Positions 35,140-48,330 of a stretch of 64,000 nucleotides of DNA are shown here, in pieces. The DNA lies in assembly GCA_028554795.2 (NCBI GenBank), contig CM068838.1, positions 126,053,928 through 126,117,927 on the forward strand, read 5' to 3'. Numbering within the stretch: position 1 is the stretch's first letter; every line of letters starts with the position of its first letter. Under the pieces are notes generated by a model, which was given only the letters and a program-made list of their open reading frames with translations, was not told the DNA's origin and searched no databases. The position numbers were made by a program, and so were the translations under genes. The DNA comes from Sinohyriopsis cumingii. Lineage: Eukaryota > Mollusca > Bivalvia > Unionida > Unionidae.

Positions 35140-36375
35140 GGGGTTAACATGAGGAAATCTGTGGATTCTTGACAAAAGCAGTCTAAAATATGTATGTAGC
35201 TAGAATAAAATTCGTAACAAAATAAGCTTGAATTTCGTAAAGAATAAACACATATAGTATTGTCCGAATTTCAACATTGGAACGGAATGCAGCGGAGACT
35301 AACAAATCAGGATAATTTTAATTTTCGTAAAGTACTAAAAATGTAAAATATTGCAAACCCAGTTCAAGCATAAAAAATTGAACAAGTTAATTGTTATGTC
35401 TACTGGATTGACTTGGACCAAAAGCTGTTTTTACATAAATTTAAAAACCTAGTTGTTTTTAGTGGTGAGAAAATTGTAATCGAATTATTTAATTAAAATG
35501 ATGAGAAAAAAGTAATACTAAAATTCGAAAGGTCAAACCAGATGGAGAAACTATTAAAATCAGCAACAAAATAAGATATTGCAAAAGTAAAGTTAAATCT
35601 TCTAAAAAAGCATCAACTGTAAAATAAAATAAATGATACAATTTTAAAACAATGTGGTTGAATATTCAAAAATAACTCTTAAAACATCCCAAGTTAGGAT
35701 ATAATAGTAAGCATTTGTGAAGAAATACAATGGAAATATAATTAAAGACGTTTTGGAAAATGAGAAACAGAAGCAGAAGAAAGAAAATGAAACATTTTTA
35801 AATAAAATAAAATAAATGTAAATAATTATCAGTATATTAATATGCAAGAAAACTCGCTAAAATATCAAATAATGAAATCATTTGAAAAATTATTTGATGG
35901 AATGCGAAGTCGTAATATAAAAATATTTCGATAATGTAATTATGAAGAAACATTTGACGCTTTTAAGGATTGTACAAAGACAACAAAATTGGAATACAAA
36001 AAGAAGATAACATCAATTTATAAGCTTGAAGTTAAAAATAAATGAAACAGATGAAACACAAGTGAACAAAGAATTTAAACAAAACGATTAAAAACGAAAA
36101 ATACTTTGAAAAATCTGACAGATTAAAAGCAAATAATTTAAAATAATCAATGTTAGTCGTGCGTTATAAAGGAATCATAAATCAAAATTGTCAAGGGATC
36201 TAAGAGAATTACAGAATATTATATGTTCTGAATCTTGTGACGGTATCGCACTTATAATATATAAATATATCAACAAACTTTAAAAGAAAACAAAAATATA
36301 TAAATAAAGCTGTAAAAATAGCATTAATATTTTTAGAAAATAAAAATAAAAAACCCAATTAGAAAAAATTTGAGT
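35140..36375 (+). other. A-rich, strand-asymmetric island
   Basis: For about 1.2 kb the plus strand is dominated by A with comparatively few T, unlike the rest of the window, where A and T are balanced. Lys/Asn/Glu/Ile-rich short frames are scattered through all plus frames (for example around LEYKKKITSIYKLEV near 35985) with many stops. This looks like a decayed A-rich coding strand or A-rich retro-sequence, but no family was recognised. Confidence 0.45.
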
Positions 36376-38530
36376 TGCCTATACTTTCTGCAATACACAT
36401 GTGCTTTCTGAGGTCACCTATCTTGAACTATATTTGATATCACCATTCTTTCTCATTCTTTTTATTGTTTGTTTCCTATTTTTCTCTACTTCAGTTATTG
36501 TTGACGTACAAAAGCTCGTCTCTCACTTCTCTAGCTTTCCTTTCGGATTCTAATTAGTGAAGTGGTATATTGGCAATTGCAATGATGTAAGAATAGCTTA
36601 ACTAAAGTACAGGAAGAACCGATAATTACAGAAAGTCTAAAGCAAATGGAATCAATTCTCCGGGACAGACGATACTATCGTTTGACGGATAATGGCAACA
36701 GCGTGGCTCGGTAGATTCACTAGGGGTATCACAAACACCTGCTGGACAAGAAAATAATGTTTTTCTTTGTTTTATGAATATAATGCAGCCTGTCTAGGTT
36801 TTCGCCGAAGGAAGTCTATTTCAAGAGATCGGCAATATTGATAATACTTCTGTAATAATGTTTCATGTTGGTTCATAATGTACAAATCTTTACAGTAACG
36901 TTGTTACAATCTGATCAAAATATATATGAAATCAAGCACTAAATAATGCTACACTTAATAAATTGTCTCTTGCAAGTTAGGAAAAGACTTCTTTTGAAAC
37001 GTGCAACTATAGTAAGAAAAGTATGAATATGTCACACAACCTGCAATACCGTATTTCAACTAATTTTATATTTGTTTTTGTTTTCCTCGCGACTTGATAT
37101 TAAAATTAAATATGTGTCTGTTAAGATTTTTTGACAGGTAATTTGTATCTTTGCTGCAATTAGTACATGTTACAGAACGTATTAAAATTATTACATGCTT
37201 ATATAAGTTTATTGTACATTTATATAATTTGTTTGAGCTCTTTAAATATATTTTAATAGTCCTAAGTGTTTAATCACATATCAGTTCCGTGTTAGACTTA
37301 GAATTTGACCTTAGTAATAATGTTTGCCATTTGAACCAAAATATCCTCGATCTTATGAGCCTTTCCTAAATGTTCGGAATTTCATCACCACTTTCAATGT
37401 AGACCGGATAAATCTATTAGTAGATTTGCTTTATTAATGAAGACTATGTCATTTTCACATCATATGCAACAACTCGTTTCTATTTGGAGACACTATGCTA
37501 AAAGCACACCTCTGTCAGCATAATGATCTACTGATTTGATTGTGAATACTCCGTGAGCCTTCATACAATTTGTAACTGAATATCTACTTCATTCACCCCT
37601 CTATCACCTATATGACAAATGTATCTGATCGTAAATTCTAGTGAGCTTTCTGAGAACGAAATTATGCCCTTTTATCCCAGCATCTAGTCCAAATACGCTG
37701 AATATCACTGCATAATTCATTCATAACACATTTTGTTTACACATGTTAAGTATTTGGAATTTAATCTTCATCCTCCTTAAGTTCTTGTTTTCCCCAGGTT
37801 GATTGCAAAGGAGTTTGCAGCATTTTCGTTTCTGAAGTGTTCATCTTGTTTTTGTTAAGCAGAGTTATTGCAAAATATTTTACTACTAAATCTGTACAGT
37901 TGAACCCCACAAAAAACCGAACCGAAACCAAAGAAAACAATAGCAAGAGTAAAACAACAAAAGCACATATGCATTAGATTCATCTTGTTTATGAGGTATA
38001 TTTGCTTGTCACGTGCACATAGAGATTCGACATATCTTGAGGCGAGAAAGGCAATAGTGACACTATGTTGAAATTATAACCCTTCTATGAAAGTACAAGA
38101 AAAATATAATTGCAATTATAGTTGACTATACTTGACTTGCCATTTTTAACCAAATGACACAAAACTAATTTGCGGAATGGCATACATCATTTTTTCTACA
38201 CACAATAATTCTAATGTCAAACTGATTACGAACGATATGAAGTAGTGTCACCTTATTTTGAGTAATAAAAAATGACAACAAAATGTTCTCATTAAAAAAT
38301 CACATATTTTACATTCTATGAGAAAGAGACTGAGAAACTCTGGCACATTAAATATACTGCTATAGATTGTGGTAGATGCTGTTATGCGTCTCATTTAAGA
38401 TAACCCTCTGATTGATGTGTTGAAATGAAGTGCAGGCGGTGTCTTCAATATAAATTTACAAACAAATTTGAAAAAGGAAAAGACAGTTGAGTTCGATGTC
38501 GACCATATACAAACTTTGCAAACGCAGTAA
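36376..38530. other. Unannotated DNA, 2.2 kb
   Basis: No gene or repeat recognised. Confidence 0.4.
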
Positions 38531-38784
38531 GAAACAAAAAGTATGATTACAAGCAACATTGATATTTTGTCACAGAGAATGTGGAAAATAAAAGTCTTCT
38601 CAATGCGGTCACATACGAAAATCGAAAAGATGAAGCTGATGACAATATAAAAGTAACTTGTGAATTTGACCCCCAAAATCAGTATTGCATAATAAATAAA
38701 TGGATCAGGTAAAATATATGCAGTACGAAACAAAATGTATGACTACAAGCAAAAGTGATATTATGGAACAGAGAATATGGAAAG

Positions 38785-41700
38785 TGATGATGATGATGTT
38801 CGTCCATCGGTGTCGATGAGGACCATTTAATGTCATCGATTCACTGGGGGTGTATCCGGAGATAGCTGATCAGTCCGATCCGGGCCCGGAAAAGTGTGTT
38901 GGAGTGGGGACATGGATGTGCAGGTTGCTGGCCGGGAGTTGCGGAACTGATTTTAATGGATTTGCGCAGATCACTTTTTTTTAGCTGCGTCCACCAGTCT
39001 TTTCTGCTCAAAGGCTTCCGCACCAGCGTTGACTTGACTGCGTCAAGCAGATCGGTTAACAGCGACACTCTCCCAGGTATCACGATCAATGCCTAGGTTC
39101 TTCAGCGAAGCCTTGATGGTGTCCTTGTATCTCTTTTTTTTTGACCACCGTGAGATCTTTTGCCTTGTTGTAGCTCTCCATAAAAGACCTTCTTAGGTGG
39201 GCGTTCTACCGGCATGCGGACAACATGGCCAGCCCATGGAAGTTGTGCCTTGCACAGCATGGTGTGGATGCTTGTCATGCCGGCCTTAGTGAGCACCTCT
39301 GTGTTTGGTACCTTGTCCTGCCATCTGATTTTCAGTAGTTTCCTTGGGGAGCTCATATGGAAGTGGTTCAGTTTTTTAAGATGTGGCTATACACAGTCCA
39401 TGTCTTACAAGCATAGAGGAGGGTGGGGAGAACAACCGCTGCGTAGACTTTTAGTTTGGTGACAAGCTTGATGCCTCTCCTATTCCAGATATTTAAGCGG
39501 AGTCTACCAAATGCTATGCTAGCTTTGGCAATCATATTGTTGACCTCATCGTCTATGTGGACTGCATGCGAGAGGGTGCTGCCGAGGTATGTGAACCTGT
39601 CTACAGTTTTGAGCTTATTGCCATTGACAGTGATGGATGGTTCCATGTAATCTTCTCCAGGAGCTGGCTGATGCAGAACCTCGGTCTTGCTGGTAGATAT
39701 GCTGAGTCCGAAGTTGGAGCACGCTTTGGAAAAAAGTTCCATAATCTGTTGCATGCCTGCCTCCGTGCTGGGGTTGAGGGCATAGTCATCTGCAAACAGC
39801 AGGTCGCGAATGTTCTCAACTTGGACTTTGGTTTTGGCTTGGAGCCTCCTCAGGTTGAACAACTTCCCATCCAGACGGTATATGAGACCTACTCCAACAT
39901 CGCTGTCATTGAAAGCATCCATCAACATTGCGGAGAACATGAGGCTGAAGAGAGTGGGGGCTAAGACGCATCCTTGTTTCACACCATTCGTAACTACAAA
40001 GGGTTTGGAATAGTTAACCTGGTCCTGGACTCTGGCAAGCATGCCATCATGAAACTGTCTCACCATTTCAATGAAGACTTCTGGACATCCAAATTTGGGC
40101 ATGATCTTTTAAAGGCCTTCCCGGCTGACAATGTCGAATGCCTTAGTCAGGTCCACGAAGGTGGTGTATAGCTGGACATTTTGTTCAAGACATTTTTCTT
40201 GCAACTGCCTGGCAGCAAAGATCATGTTGATGATGCCTCAAACCTTTCTGAAGCCACACTGGGTTTCTGGCACTAGGCCATGATCAAAGTGTTCTGTGAG
40301 TCTGTTCAGCAGTATCCTGGCGATGACCTTGCCAGCGATGCAAAGTAGAGAGATTCCTCTATGGTAATCGCAGGACTGGCGATTGCCTTTGCGTTTGTAA
40401 AGGTGGACGATTGATGCATCGTTGAATTCCTGGGGTATGCGTTTTATCTTCCACATGCCACAGAACATCTCTTTTAGTCTTCTCACTAAGTTAGACCCAC
40501 TAGACTTGTAGATATCAGTTGGGATGGAGTCTGCTCCTGGAGCTTTTCCACTAGACAGGAGCGCAATGTCCTTATGAGTTTCCAGCACTGTTGGAGGGTC
40601 AGCCAACATATCGTTGATCTCCACCTGTGGTAGACGGTTGATTGCTTCATCGTTCATGGAAGAGGGTCTGTTGAGGATACCATCAGAGTGTTCCGCCCAG
40701 CGATCCTGTATCTTCTCCTTCTCGGTTTTGAGAGTGCTGCCATCGGAGCTCGAGTGTGGGGCTGTGCCTGCTGTTACTGGGCCATACACGTCACGAAGAG
40801 CACTATAGAAATTCTTCATGTCGTGTCTGTCGGCAAAGGATTGGATATCATCAGCCTTTCGATTCAGCCATGTGTCCTGCATCTCGCGTAGTTTCTTCTG
40901 CACAGCTTAGCGGACTCTGCTGAAGGCATCTTTCTTTGCAGCAGACTTGGGATCGATGTTGTATGCACGATGGAGATGATGCTTCTCCTCTAGCACTGAC
41001 TGTATTTCTTCACAGTTCTCGTCAAACTAGTCTTGGTGCTTTCGGGCAGTGACGCCAAGGGCTTCAGATGCAGTGGAGTACAACAGATGTTTGAAGGCCA
41101 TCCATCATTTCTCTACGTCGTTGGTATCAGAGTCTGTGGATTCTAGCTGGCTTGTCAGAGCTTCAGACAGAGCTTGCTCATTGTTGCAGACTTTCAGTCT
41201 GGAGACGTTGAGTCGTTTAGGGACTTTAATTCCTTGTGGACGTCTGGGAGGTTTAATTTTTATATTCATCTTGGATATCAGTAGCCTGTGGTCTGTCCAG
41301 CAGTCAGCACCACACATGGCCTTGGTCACACGGACATCCTGCCTGTCATTCCTACGAACTAAGATGTAGTCGTTCTGATGCCAATGCTTAGACCGTGGGC
41401 GCATACAAGTTGTTTTATTGCGGTTAGGCAGATGGAAGATGGTGTTTGTGACCAGGAGATCAAATGTTGCGCACATTTTCAAGAGCAGATGTCCATTACT
41501 GTTGCAGTTGCCAATTCCATGTCTACCAATAACTCCCTTCCACAAGATGTGGTCCGCGCCAACTCTGGCGTTAAATTCACCAAGAATGATCAGCTTGTCT
41601 GACTTTGGTACCGAAGCAATCAGAGTTTCCAGATCCTGGTAGAACTTGTCTTTGGCTTCCTCCGAGTAGGTCATGATTGGTGCATAAGCACTAATGAGTG

Positions 41701-42656
41701 TGGCTTTCTTTTTTCCATGTAAGGGTAGCTTCAGCATTATAAACCGGTCATTAATTCCCTTTGGTAAGATGGAGAGCTTATTCAACAAACTTGACTTGAC
41801 AGCGAATCCAACTCCAGACTCCCGACGTTCCTCGGTGCCACGTCCACTCCAGGAAAAGGTGTAACCAGCTTTATATTCAGTCAGTTGGCGCTCGTAGGCC
41901 AAGAGAGTTTCACTTAGGGCTGCTATCTCTATCTTGTAGCGAGCAAGTTCTGTTGCAATCAGGGCAGTTCTTCTCTCTTGTCTGTCAGCCTCTGTACGAT
42001 CCAATAGAGTGCGTATGTTCCACGCACCAAGAGTGAGTGAAATTGTTTGGGTTTTCTTTGTGTTTCGACCGCATGAATGGGATTCCCTCCAGCCGCGGTA
42101 AGCTGGTCGGGGTAAATAAAGCAGGCAATTTTTTTAGGGCACCTTTTCTAGCCCCATCCTCAGGCTATGGAGGTAAGCAGCGCTATCCTGAAGAGGTCTG
42201 CTTAGTCGCTCAGACGGTTGCCGAAATCCATTTCTGCTTCAGATCAGTGGAAGACGACCATATGGCCTAAGCCGCCTGCGTGCAGGGCCGCCTCTACGGC
42301 TGTCAGTGTATCCACACCTGCCGCGTCGTAGCTCGACCAGCGCCTCAGGACTTGGGTACGGGTGATAGCATAAATGACTTACGCGTGAGTTGGATTAAAG
42401 TGAGGAAGAGTTGCGCTGCGTCAGCCTCACTCTCTCGTCCAGGCTCCACTTTATCCAGTTGCAAGACGTAGTCAAGACGGCTGGAATGGAGACTGGATGC
42501 AGTGGATGACCAAGGCGTCCTACGTGGCTTGCCGTGCTCTTAGCGTTCCACATCGCTTTTTTGGGTCCGCTTTTCTGCCCGTTGACCACATGGTGGTTCC
42601 TCCGCGCAGTCCGCCGGTTCCAGTCTTCACATGCAATGGGTGACAATCCCTGACTG
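38785..42656 (-). mobile_element. RTE-clade LINE, nearly full length, broken
   Basis: A minus-strand element of about 3.87 kb inserted in a tandem repeat unit. The sequence TGGAAAG flanks both ends (38778-38784 and 42657-42663) as the probable target duplication. From 5' to 3' it has a GC-rich leader, an apurinic-type endonuclease, a reverse transcriptase, a C-terminal zinc-finger-like CPHS..F..RIGLISYLRIH segment, and a 3' tail of (ATC)n repeats at 38785-38797, as RTE elements have. The endonuclease matches the type from which the CFDP2 gene of ruminants arose (BovB/RTE). The length and tail fit an element that is complete at both ends but no longer able to move. Confidence 0.9.
38840..42120 (-). 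pseudogene. RTE LINE endonuclease-reverse transcriptase ORF, broken
   Basis: Endonuclease region (about 42060-41200) reads LGAWNIRTL, SETLLAY, SGVGFAVKS, ISAYAP, LGEFNARVG, YILVRRND and DHRLLIS. The usual ETR and GDFNA residues are changed (R to L, D to E). Reverse-transcriptase blocks follow: SGKAPGADSIP, FNDASIVHLYKRKG, ISLLCIAGKVIARILLNR, CGFRK, TTFVDLTKAFD, VKQGCVLAPTLFSLMF, and FADD at 39785-39796 (followed by Y where related copies have C). YLGSTL and the C-terminal thumb come after. In-frame stops lie at 40238-40240 and 40109-40111, and a one-base loss in the A run near 39375 shifts the frame before NHFH. The true start is upstream of the TTG at 42002-42004, since the frame stays open leftward through LTLGAWNIRT. 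Confidence 0.85.
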
Positions 42657-42830
42657 TGGAAAGTAAACGTCTTCTCAATGCGGTCACATCATAAAACCGT
42701 AAACATGAAATTGATTACAATACAAAGTACCTTTTGAAATTGACGCCCCACCGAAACAAAATCGATGTTGCATAATAAATAAATGGATCAGGTAAAATAT
42801 ATGTTACAAGCCAAATCATGAATTATTATC

Positions 42831-45449
42831 TTTAATTCAGTAACAGGGACTTTCATTGTAATATGTGCTAAATAAATAATAGACAATATTGAGTAATATA
42901 GCACAGTACAATTCACGAAGCTATTTTGCATCTCTGCATTGTCAAACTATTGAGTGATACATGGCGCATGAGAGATTTGCTACAGTTATAGACTAGTATG
43001 CAAAGCGATGAATTCTGACAAGAGGTTGAGAGAGAATGTTATAATCAAAATAGGGGAAACTTCAGTAGTAAAGTAGAGAAACCCAAACAGAAAGCATTTG
43101 GATCTCATATGGGGAATATGAAAGAAAGATAAAGGTTAAGAGTATCAAACAACAAAGGTGCAGAATATAAATTAGAGAGAACATCAGAATATACCGAATT
43201 GATGCAAACGTTAACAAGATAGGTATAAAGACTCGTACATTATGTTTTTAGAAATGTAAAGCCATTTGCGAAGGAAATCAGCAGCACTAGGTACTTGCTC
43301 AGCTATTTCAGTGTATACCTTTCTCCCTGAGGATTTGACATAGAACACTTAAATTCTAGAAAACGGGTATAGAGAAATAAGTTAACAAATTACTATACAT
43401 AAAGTTTAACATCTATCAAGATGAAATTAAAATTCGATATAATGTGAATTACTCTTTAACACGGCACTGTATCTCAGTATGAATATACATCAGATAGGGG
43501 CTTGTATTGAATTTACGATAACCTCTGGACATGAACATTGATAAATTATACAATATTTGCTATGAATAGGGAATGTTGGAAACAGAGGTAGGTTTGCCCT
43601 AGTCATTTCACCTTCTCAATCGGGTTTATATCCATAAGCTACAAGTAATGTATTACATTGTATCATACTGGGAATACAAACTTTGAATGGCTTTCACTGA
43701 CCGTCCTAAACCTCCATCTATAACTCCGGCTCAATACTGTGGTTTTACAACCTAGTTCTGCTACAAACGTACTTTAAAGTAAAGTCCAACTGTGGAATGA
43801 CTACGCCTAAAATGTCAATGAGAGTCTTCCCTTGTTGCGACTAGCCTTTTACTCTGTTTATTTAGGTTTTGATCATTTCTCTCAAGCGTGGATACTAATG
43901 GTTTTGAAAAACATTTCATTGCACACAGAAGGTGCACTGGAAATAGGCATTGAGTAAAAACAAACGTCGTCTCGACAGACACAGTGTAGCCCAGAATGAA
44001 TTTCCAGCAAGACATTTTATGATGTCATTGTAAGCATTATCTCTGTCGCGAACTGTATGTTTGTTTTTGTCTGTTTGTCGATTGCAGTCTAAGTGCAACA
44101 TTTGTTTCGTATTTCATTTCCCATGGTTGTGTATTTGATGACTTTGTTTAGGAAAAATAAAGTCGAACTCTTTTTTGCTTATAACATTAATAGTTTACGT
44201 GTCAGATATGAGACTGCGATTATGCCGAGCTCTATTTCGGCCATGACGAGGATTTCATCATGCTTTGTAAATATATATTAGCCTGTTGGTAAACGTCCCA
44301 GCTACATAAAGAATTCTACAGCTTAAAGTCGTGACATCAAGAATATTCGTAATGAGGGCATCAATGATTATTCACAATATTCAACCGGTGACGATGACAC
44401 AGCTGGTAGTTTCTCTGTCTGGCGGCCTTTATTGTGCACTTGTACCATTTACTGCTTAATAGCTTCCATGAGTTAGGAACTTTGATTATCACTAATACAT
44501 TTTATGGCAAACATTATGTGTGTCTTGGATTGTGACACTATAATTCCTCTATATGATGCATGATATGAAAATTTAAATCGTCTGGGGAGCTGGTTGGTTT
44601 GTAGGCCCACACCTTTAACCGAATGTTTGTATTTTCAAGGTCCCCAAATAAAAGGCTGATTGTTTACTGATATCATAATTATTATTAAATATTATTATAC
44701 TTAAAGCCCGAAGTACTGTTCCTATTAGCCCGCTCCGATGCTGTTTGGCCTTTTTCCCCAATAAAGCGATGATGTAGAGCTGGTCTTGTATTAAGTAGAA
44801 CTGCTGTATTTGTTGCTGCTGAAAAGAATTATAGAGGGATTTATGTTCTCTACAAATACTTTACCAGTGCAAGGCAAGATTAAATCTTTGTTGTTTCATA
44901 AGCATTCTTTCTACTGTTGAACTGATTCTGTATGTGGCACCTATTCAATAACACCATATAAGAAGACATAACGGTGGTTAGCGAACGTGGTAGGCTGCAT
45001 GAAATTCACGTTTCAAAGCAAGCTATAGAGGCATATATCAAAAACACAATGCGGAGACTTACAGTCTCAATACGCATCTTTGTTTAAGCCTGGTACCTGG
45101 TTAGAGACGAATGATTAAGTATCTGTATTATGCTGTTCGATTGAGTCTTGTACATTTTGGATTAAGTTGCGGTTCAACGACATTGCGCCACCCACTTTTA
45201 AGACACTCGAGTCATTGCCAGTGTTCATATGTGAATTGACATTTAACACAGGCAAACTGACGTCACAAAGTACACTAGCGCATACTTAGAGGATAGCTCA
45301 AACGCGTTTGCATCACAGTTAAGAAGAGAGTCTCGCTGTGTTTAAAAGTTCAAGTCATTGTATTAGCCAGCGATAATCTTCATATAAAATATGTATCAAT
45401 GGTTCATGGATGCCACAGTGACATAGTTTATCGTAGGCGATTGTAAGCG
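42831..45449. other. Unannotated DNA, 2.6 kb
   Basis: Short open frames only; no repeat family recognised. Confidence 0.4.
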
Positions 45450-45731
45450 TTGCTCTGTAGGACTCAGACACATATAAATGAGTTGCAACAGGGTACTGTT
45501 TTGTCCGTTATGCATAGGTATAGTTGTTTTTTTGTCAGACAGAAGCGGATATATCACAATGGGAATGAAATGACTCTAGATGTGCCAGTTCTGGAGAAAG
45601 AAGTTATAGGTTGGAGCAGTACCCGTGATTCTGGCCCAACCGATTACCGCTTTGTAGTTCACAGTCGTTCCAGAAACGGTAGTCTGCATTTGCGATCGTA
45701 TCGATGCTGTAATTCCTACATGGAAAGGTAA
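45450..45731 (+). CDS. Unassigned open frame
   Basis: About 93 codons, GC-richer than the surroundings, with a segment NEMTLDVPVLEKEVIGWSS and a basic, Cys-containing end (RSRNGSLHLRSYRCCNSY). No family or splice context was recognised. It could be an exon of an unseen gene or a relic. Confidence 0.2.
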   Translation: MLCRTQTHINELQQGTVLSVMHRYSCFFVRQKRIYHNGNEMTLDVPVLEKEVIGWSSTRDSGPTDYRFVVHSRSRNGSLHLRSYRCCNSYMER

Positions 45732-47140
45732 TTAGTTATCTGCGTTCCACTCGCGACCAAGGTAACCTTAAAACTTGTTGCCAAAGGTTTCCGTAATATT
45801 GTACGTCCAGGCTCTAACTAAATCTCCTGAATCGCTAGGCGCCTATTTGAATCGATGTTCTTAAACTGTTCTAGAGTCAGGCACAAATTAAAAGATTAGT
45901 GATTACAACATACATTGTATCAAGATGATTCCACCAAAGTTATATTCGACACGATAAACGGTATTGGTGGTGTCTTAGACTACCATGACTGTACAATAGC
46001 AAAGTATTAAATCAAATATTTATTAATTCAAAGGTGTTTGGAAAGAGAATTTAGCGGTTTAATCTATAATTACGAAATCTGCAAATACAAAGAATTAGAA
46101 TATTGCTTTACCATTCATTTTCTTGGTCAAAATGAGTTGAACTGTGCAACCACATTCTGAAGCAGGTACGGCCCCTCATGACATCAAAGACCACATAGCA
46201 AACATTTGACAATGCTACTGACATGACCGCCTTCACAACGATGTGTGAAGCTCTTCATGCGAATTAACATTCCGGCTTGCGCCAGAAAGTTGTTCCTCGC
46301 TTTAGAATTGCAATCAATGTATGCTGTTCTCCATTCCACGAAACAACATTTCCTGACACATATGAAATATTAGTTGATACGAATTGAGATGAGACCATAA
46401 TCGCACTGCTGAATGTAGAAAATGTATGAACTGTATTCATGTTGGCTGTGTCGCAAGAGTTTGAATATCATTGCAAGGAAAGCACTTAGGCATGTTGGTG
46501 GTGAATCCCTAGTGGTAGTTCCGATGAGATCCACACTAATAAGGACCTAACTATATATCAGTTGTGCCATTTTCTATCAAATACTGCAAGATGCAATCTC
46601 CAGGACAAGAAGACATTCATATATCGAAACATAACTACAAACATTATTCCACTATTCATGTAGAAAAGTTACAGGATGTTTGATATTTATGATGGCATCT
46701 AAGAGTGGCAGAAAAACACAATTATTCAAATACAGTTTCTATAGTAAACACGATGTAAACTGATATTTCTTTTATGCTATTTCCGTTAAAGAAGGCGTCA
46801 ACATTTTATTTCTTTTTTTCATATTTTATTAGCTCATTTCCACACCAAGACGGTTCAGACTTTCATCCAACTGAGTTATTTTGTTTATTATATTTGGCTT
46901 TATGATCGATAACTGTAGTTTTAACCATTTCCTTTGGTAAATAGGTTTCTCCGCTTCCATCACCTCCGATACTATAGTCTCCTTTGCAATGGTTTAGAAC
47001 TTGTAACTAGACATAATGTTAGTAGGCTGTGTTTCTAAAGAAAGAAACATGAACCCCAAATTGTGCACAACTTGTTAACATATGTGCAAGCAGAAGACGT
47101 AAACGTGACCCATTTCATACCCTTCGTTGAGCGCCCGTGG
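45732..47140. other. Unannotated DNA
   Basis: Nothing recognisable as a gene. A GC-richer stretch at about 46140-46400 might be decayed coding DNA, but no frame is convincing. Confidence 0.35.
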
Positions 47141-47149
47141 GCTTAAAGT

Positions 47150-48330
47150 TAGGCGCAGAGATACTCGAAGCAATGAAATAGATACACTATATTAATTTTT
47201 GAACATTTTAAACTTTACCGTGAGAAATTATTTAATCACGTGTACATATATTAGCATCATGATTGAGGACAAATATAATATTTCACAAATATTCTCTTTA
47301 TTTTCATTAACAAGCACTGAAAATGTGTTTCCATTTCTTAAAACGTCGTGTATGGTAAAAGGGAGATAACTGAATGATAAACATTATATGTGGTATTTTA
47401 TTTTGCCCAATATCTCGTCTATGTAATATATATTAATTCATAAGACACATATTAGCCTGCATGCAAATAAATTATTATATTATAAATTTATGAGAACCGA
47501 AAATGTAGGCTTCGGTATGTAGTGCAGACCTTAAGAGTGTCTTTTGTTGTCTGAGATACGAATGCTATCTTATATCACATATTTAAGGATGTAAGCAATA
47601 CCGGTATGTGGAGCACATCCTTCCGTAAACATTCAAATATGATCACATGATAGTTTAGATTCTAACGATGGGATGCAAAGACAAATGAGAATGGGAAGTT
47701 TTATGACCGAACTGTAGATATATATGTGTAGGCAGTGCCCCATGGGTCAAGGGATAGGTTGAAGTTACCTGTATTATATTCCCATCTGAAATATAGGGTG
47801 AATAATTAAGATTATAAAGATACAAATATTTTATATTTGTCCTACACTGAAATTAAGAATAATGGGCATACAGTTAGGAGCAGAGATACTGAAAGCAATG
47901 AAAAAGAAATACTATATCAATTTTTGAACATTTTAAAGTTTACAGTGAGAAATTATTTAATCAAGTGTACTTATATTAGCATCATGATGGAGAAGAAATA
48001 TAATATTTCACAAATATTATCTTTATTTTCATTGACAAGCACTGCAATTGTGTTTCCATTTCTTGAAACGTCGTGTATGGTAAAAGGGAGATAACATCAA
48101 TCATAAGGCTCGTATTAGCCAGCATGCAAATACATTATTACATTATAAATTAACGAGAACCGAACATGTAGGCTTCTGTATGTAGTGCAGACCTTTAAGG
48201 TGTCTTTTATTCTGTAAGATAAGAATGCTGTCGTATATCACATATTTCAGGATGTAAACTATACCGTAAACATGCAAATATGATCACATGATCGTTTTGA
48301 TTCTAACGATGTGATACACAGTTTGAAAAA
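47150..48330 (+). repeat. Tandem duplication, period about 725 bp
   Basis: Unit 1 begins near 47152 (GGCGCAGAGATACTCGAAGC) and unit 2 near 47877 (GGAGCAGAGATACTGAAAGC). They run in parallel through TTTTTGAACATTTTAAA, TTAGCATCATGAT, TTTCACAAATATT and CGTCGTGTATGGTAAAAGGG to the GATCACATGAT stretch near 47643 and 48283. Unit 2 is shorter because of internal deletions. The open frame 47837-48094 lies in unit 2 only and is not conserved in unit 1. Confidence 0.85.

Larger units (their letters stand above)
38531..42830. repeat. ~195-bp tandem repeat, 2 copies, second interrupted by LINE
   Basis: Unit 1 (38531-38725) and unit 2 (38726-38784, resuming 42664-42820) share GAAACAAAA.GTATGA.TACAAGCAA, GTCTTCTCAATGCGGTCACAT, and TTGCATAATAAATAAATGGATCAGGTAAAATATATG. 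The intervening 3.9 kb is the RTE LINE. The uninterrupted unit 1 shows the pre-insertion sequence. Confidence 0.85.

Noticed and set aside
39557-39964. 135-codon plus-strand open frame and other plus-strand frames over 38.9-42.6 kb
   Set aside because: They are antisense shadows of the minus-strand RTE LINE protein.
47837-48094. 85-codon plus-strand open frame
   Set aside because: It lies in the second unit of a tandem duplication and the same frame is not kept open in the first unit.
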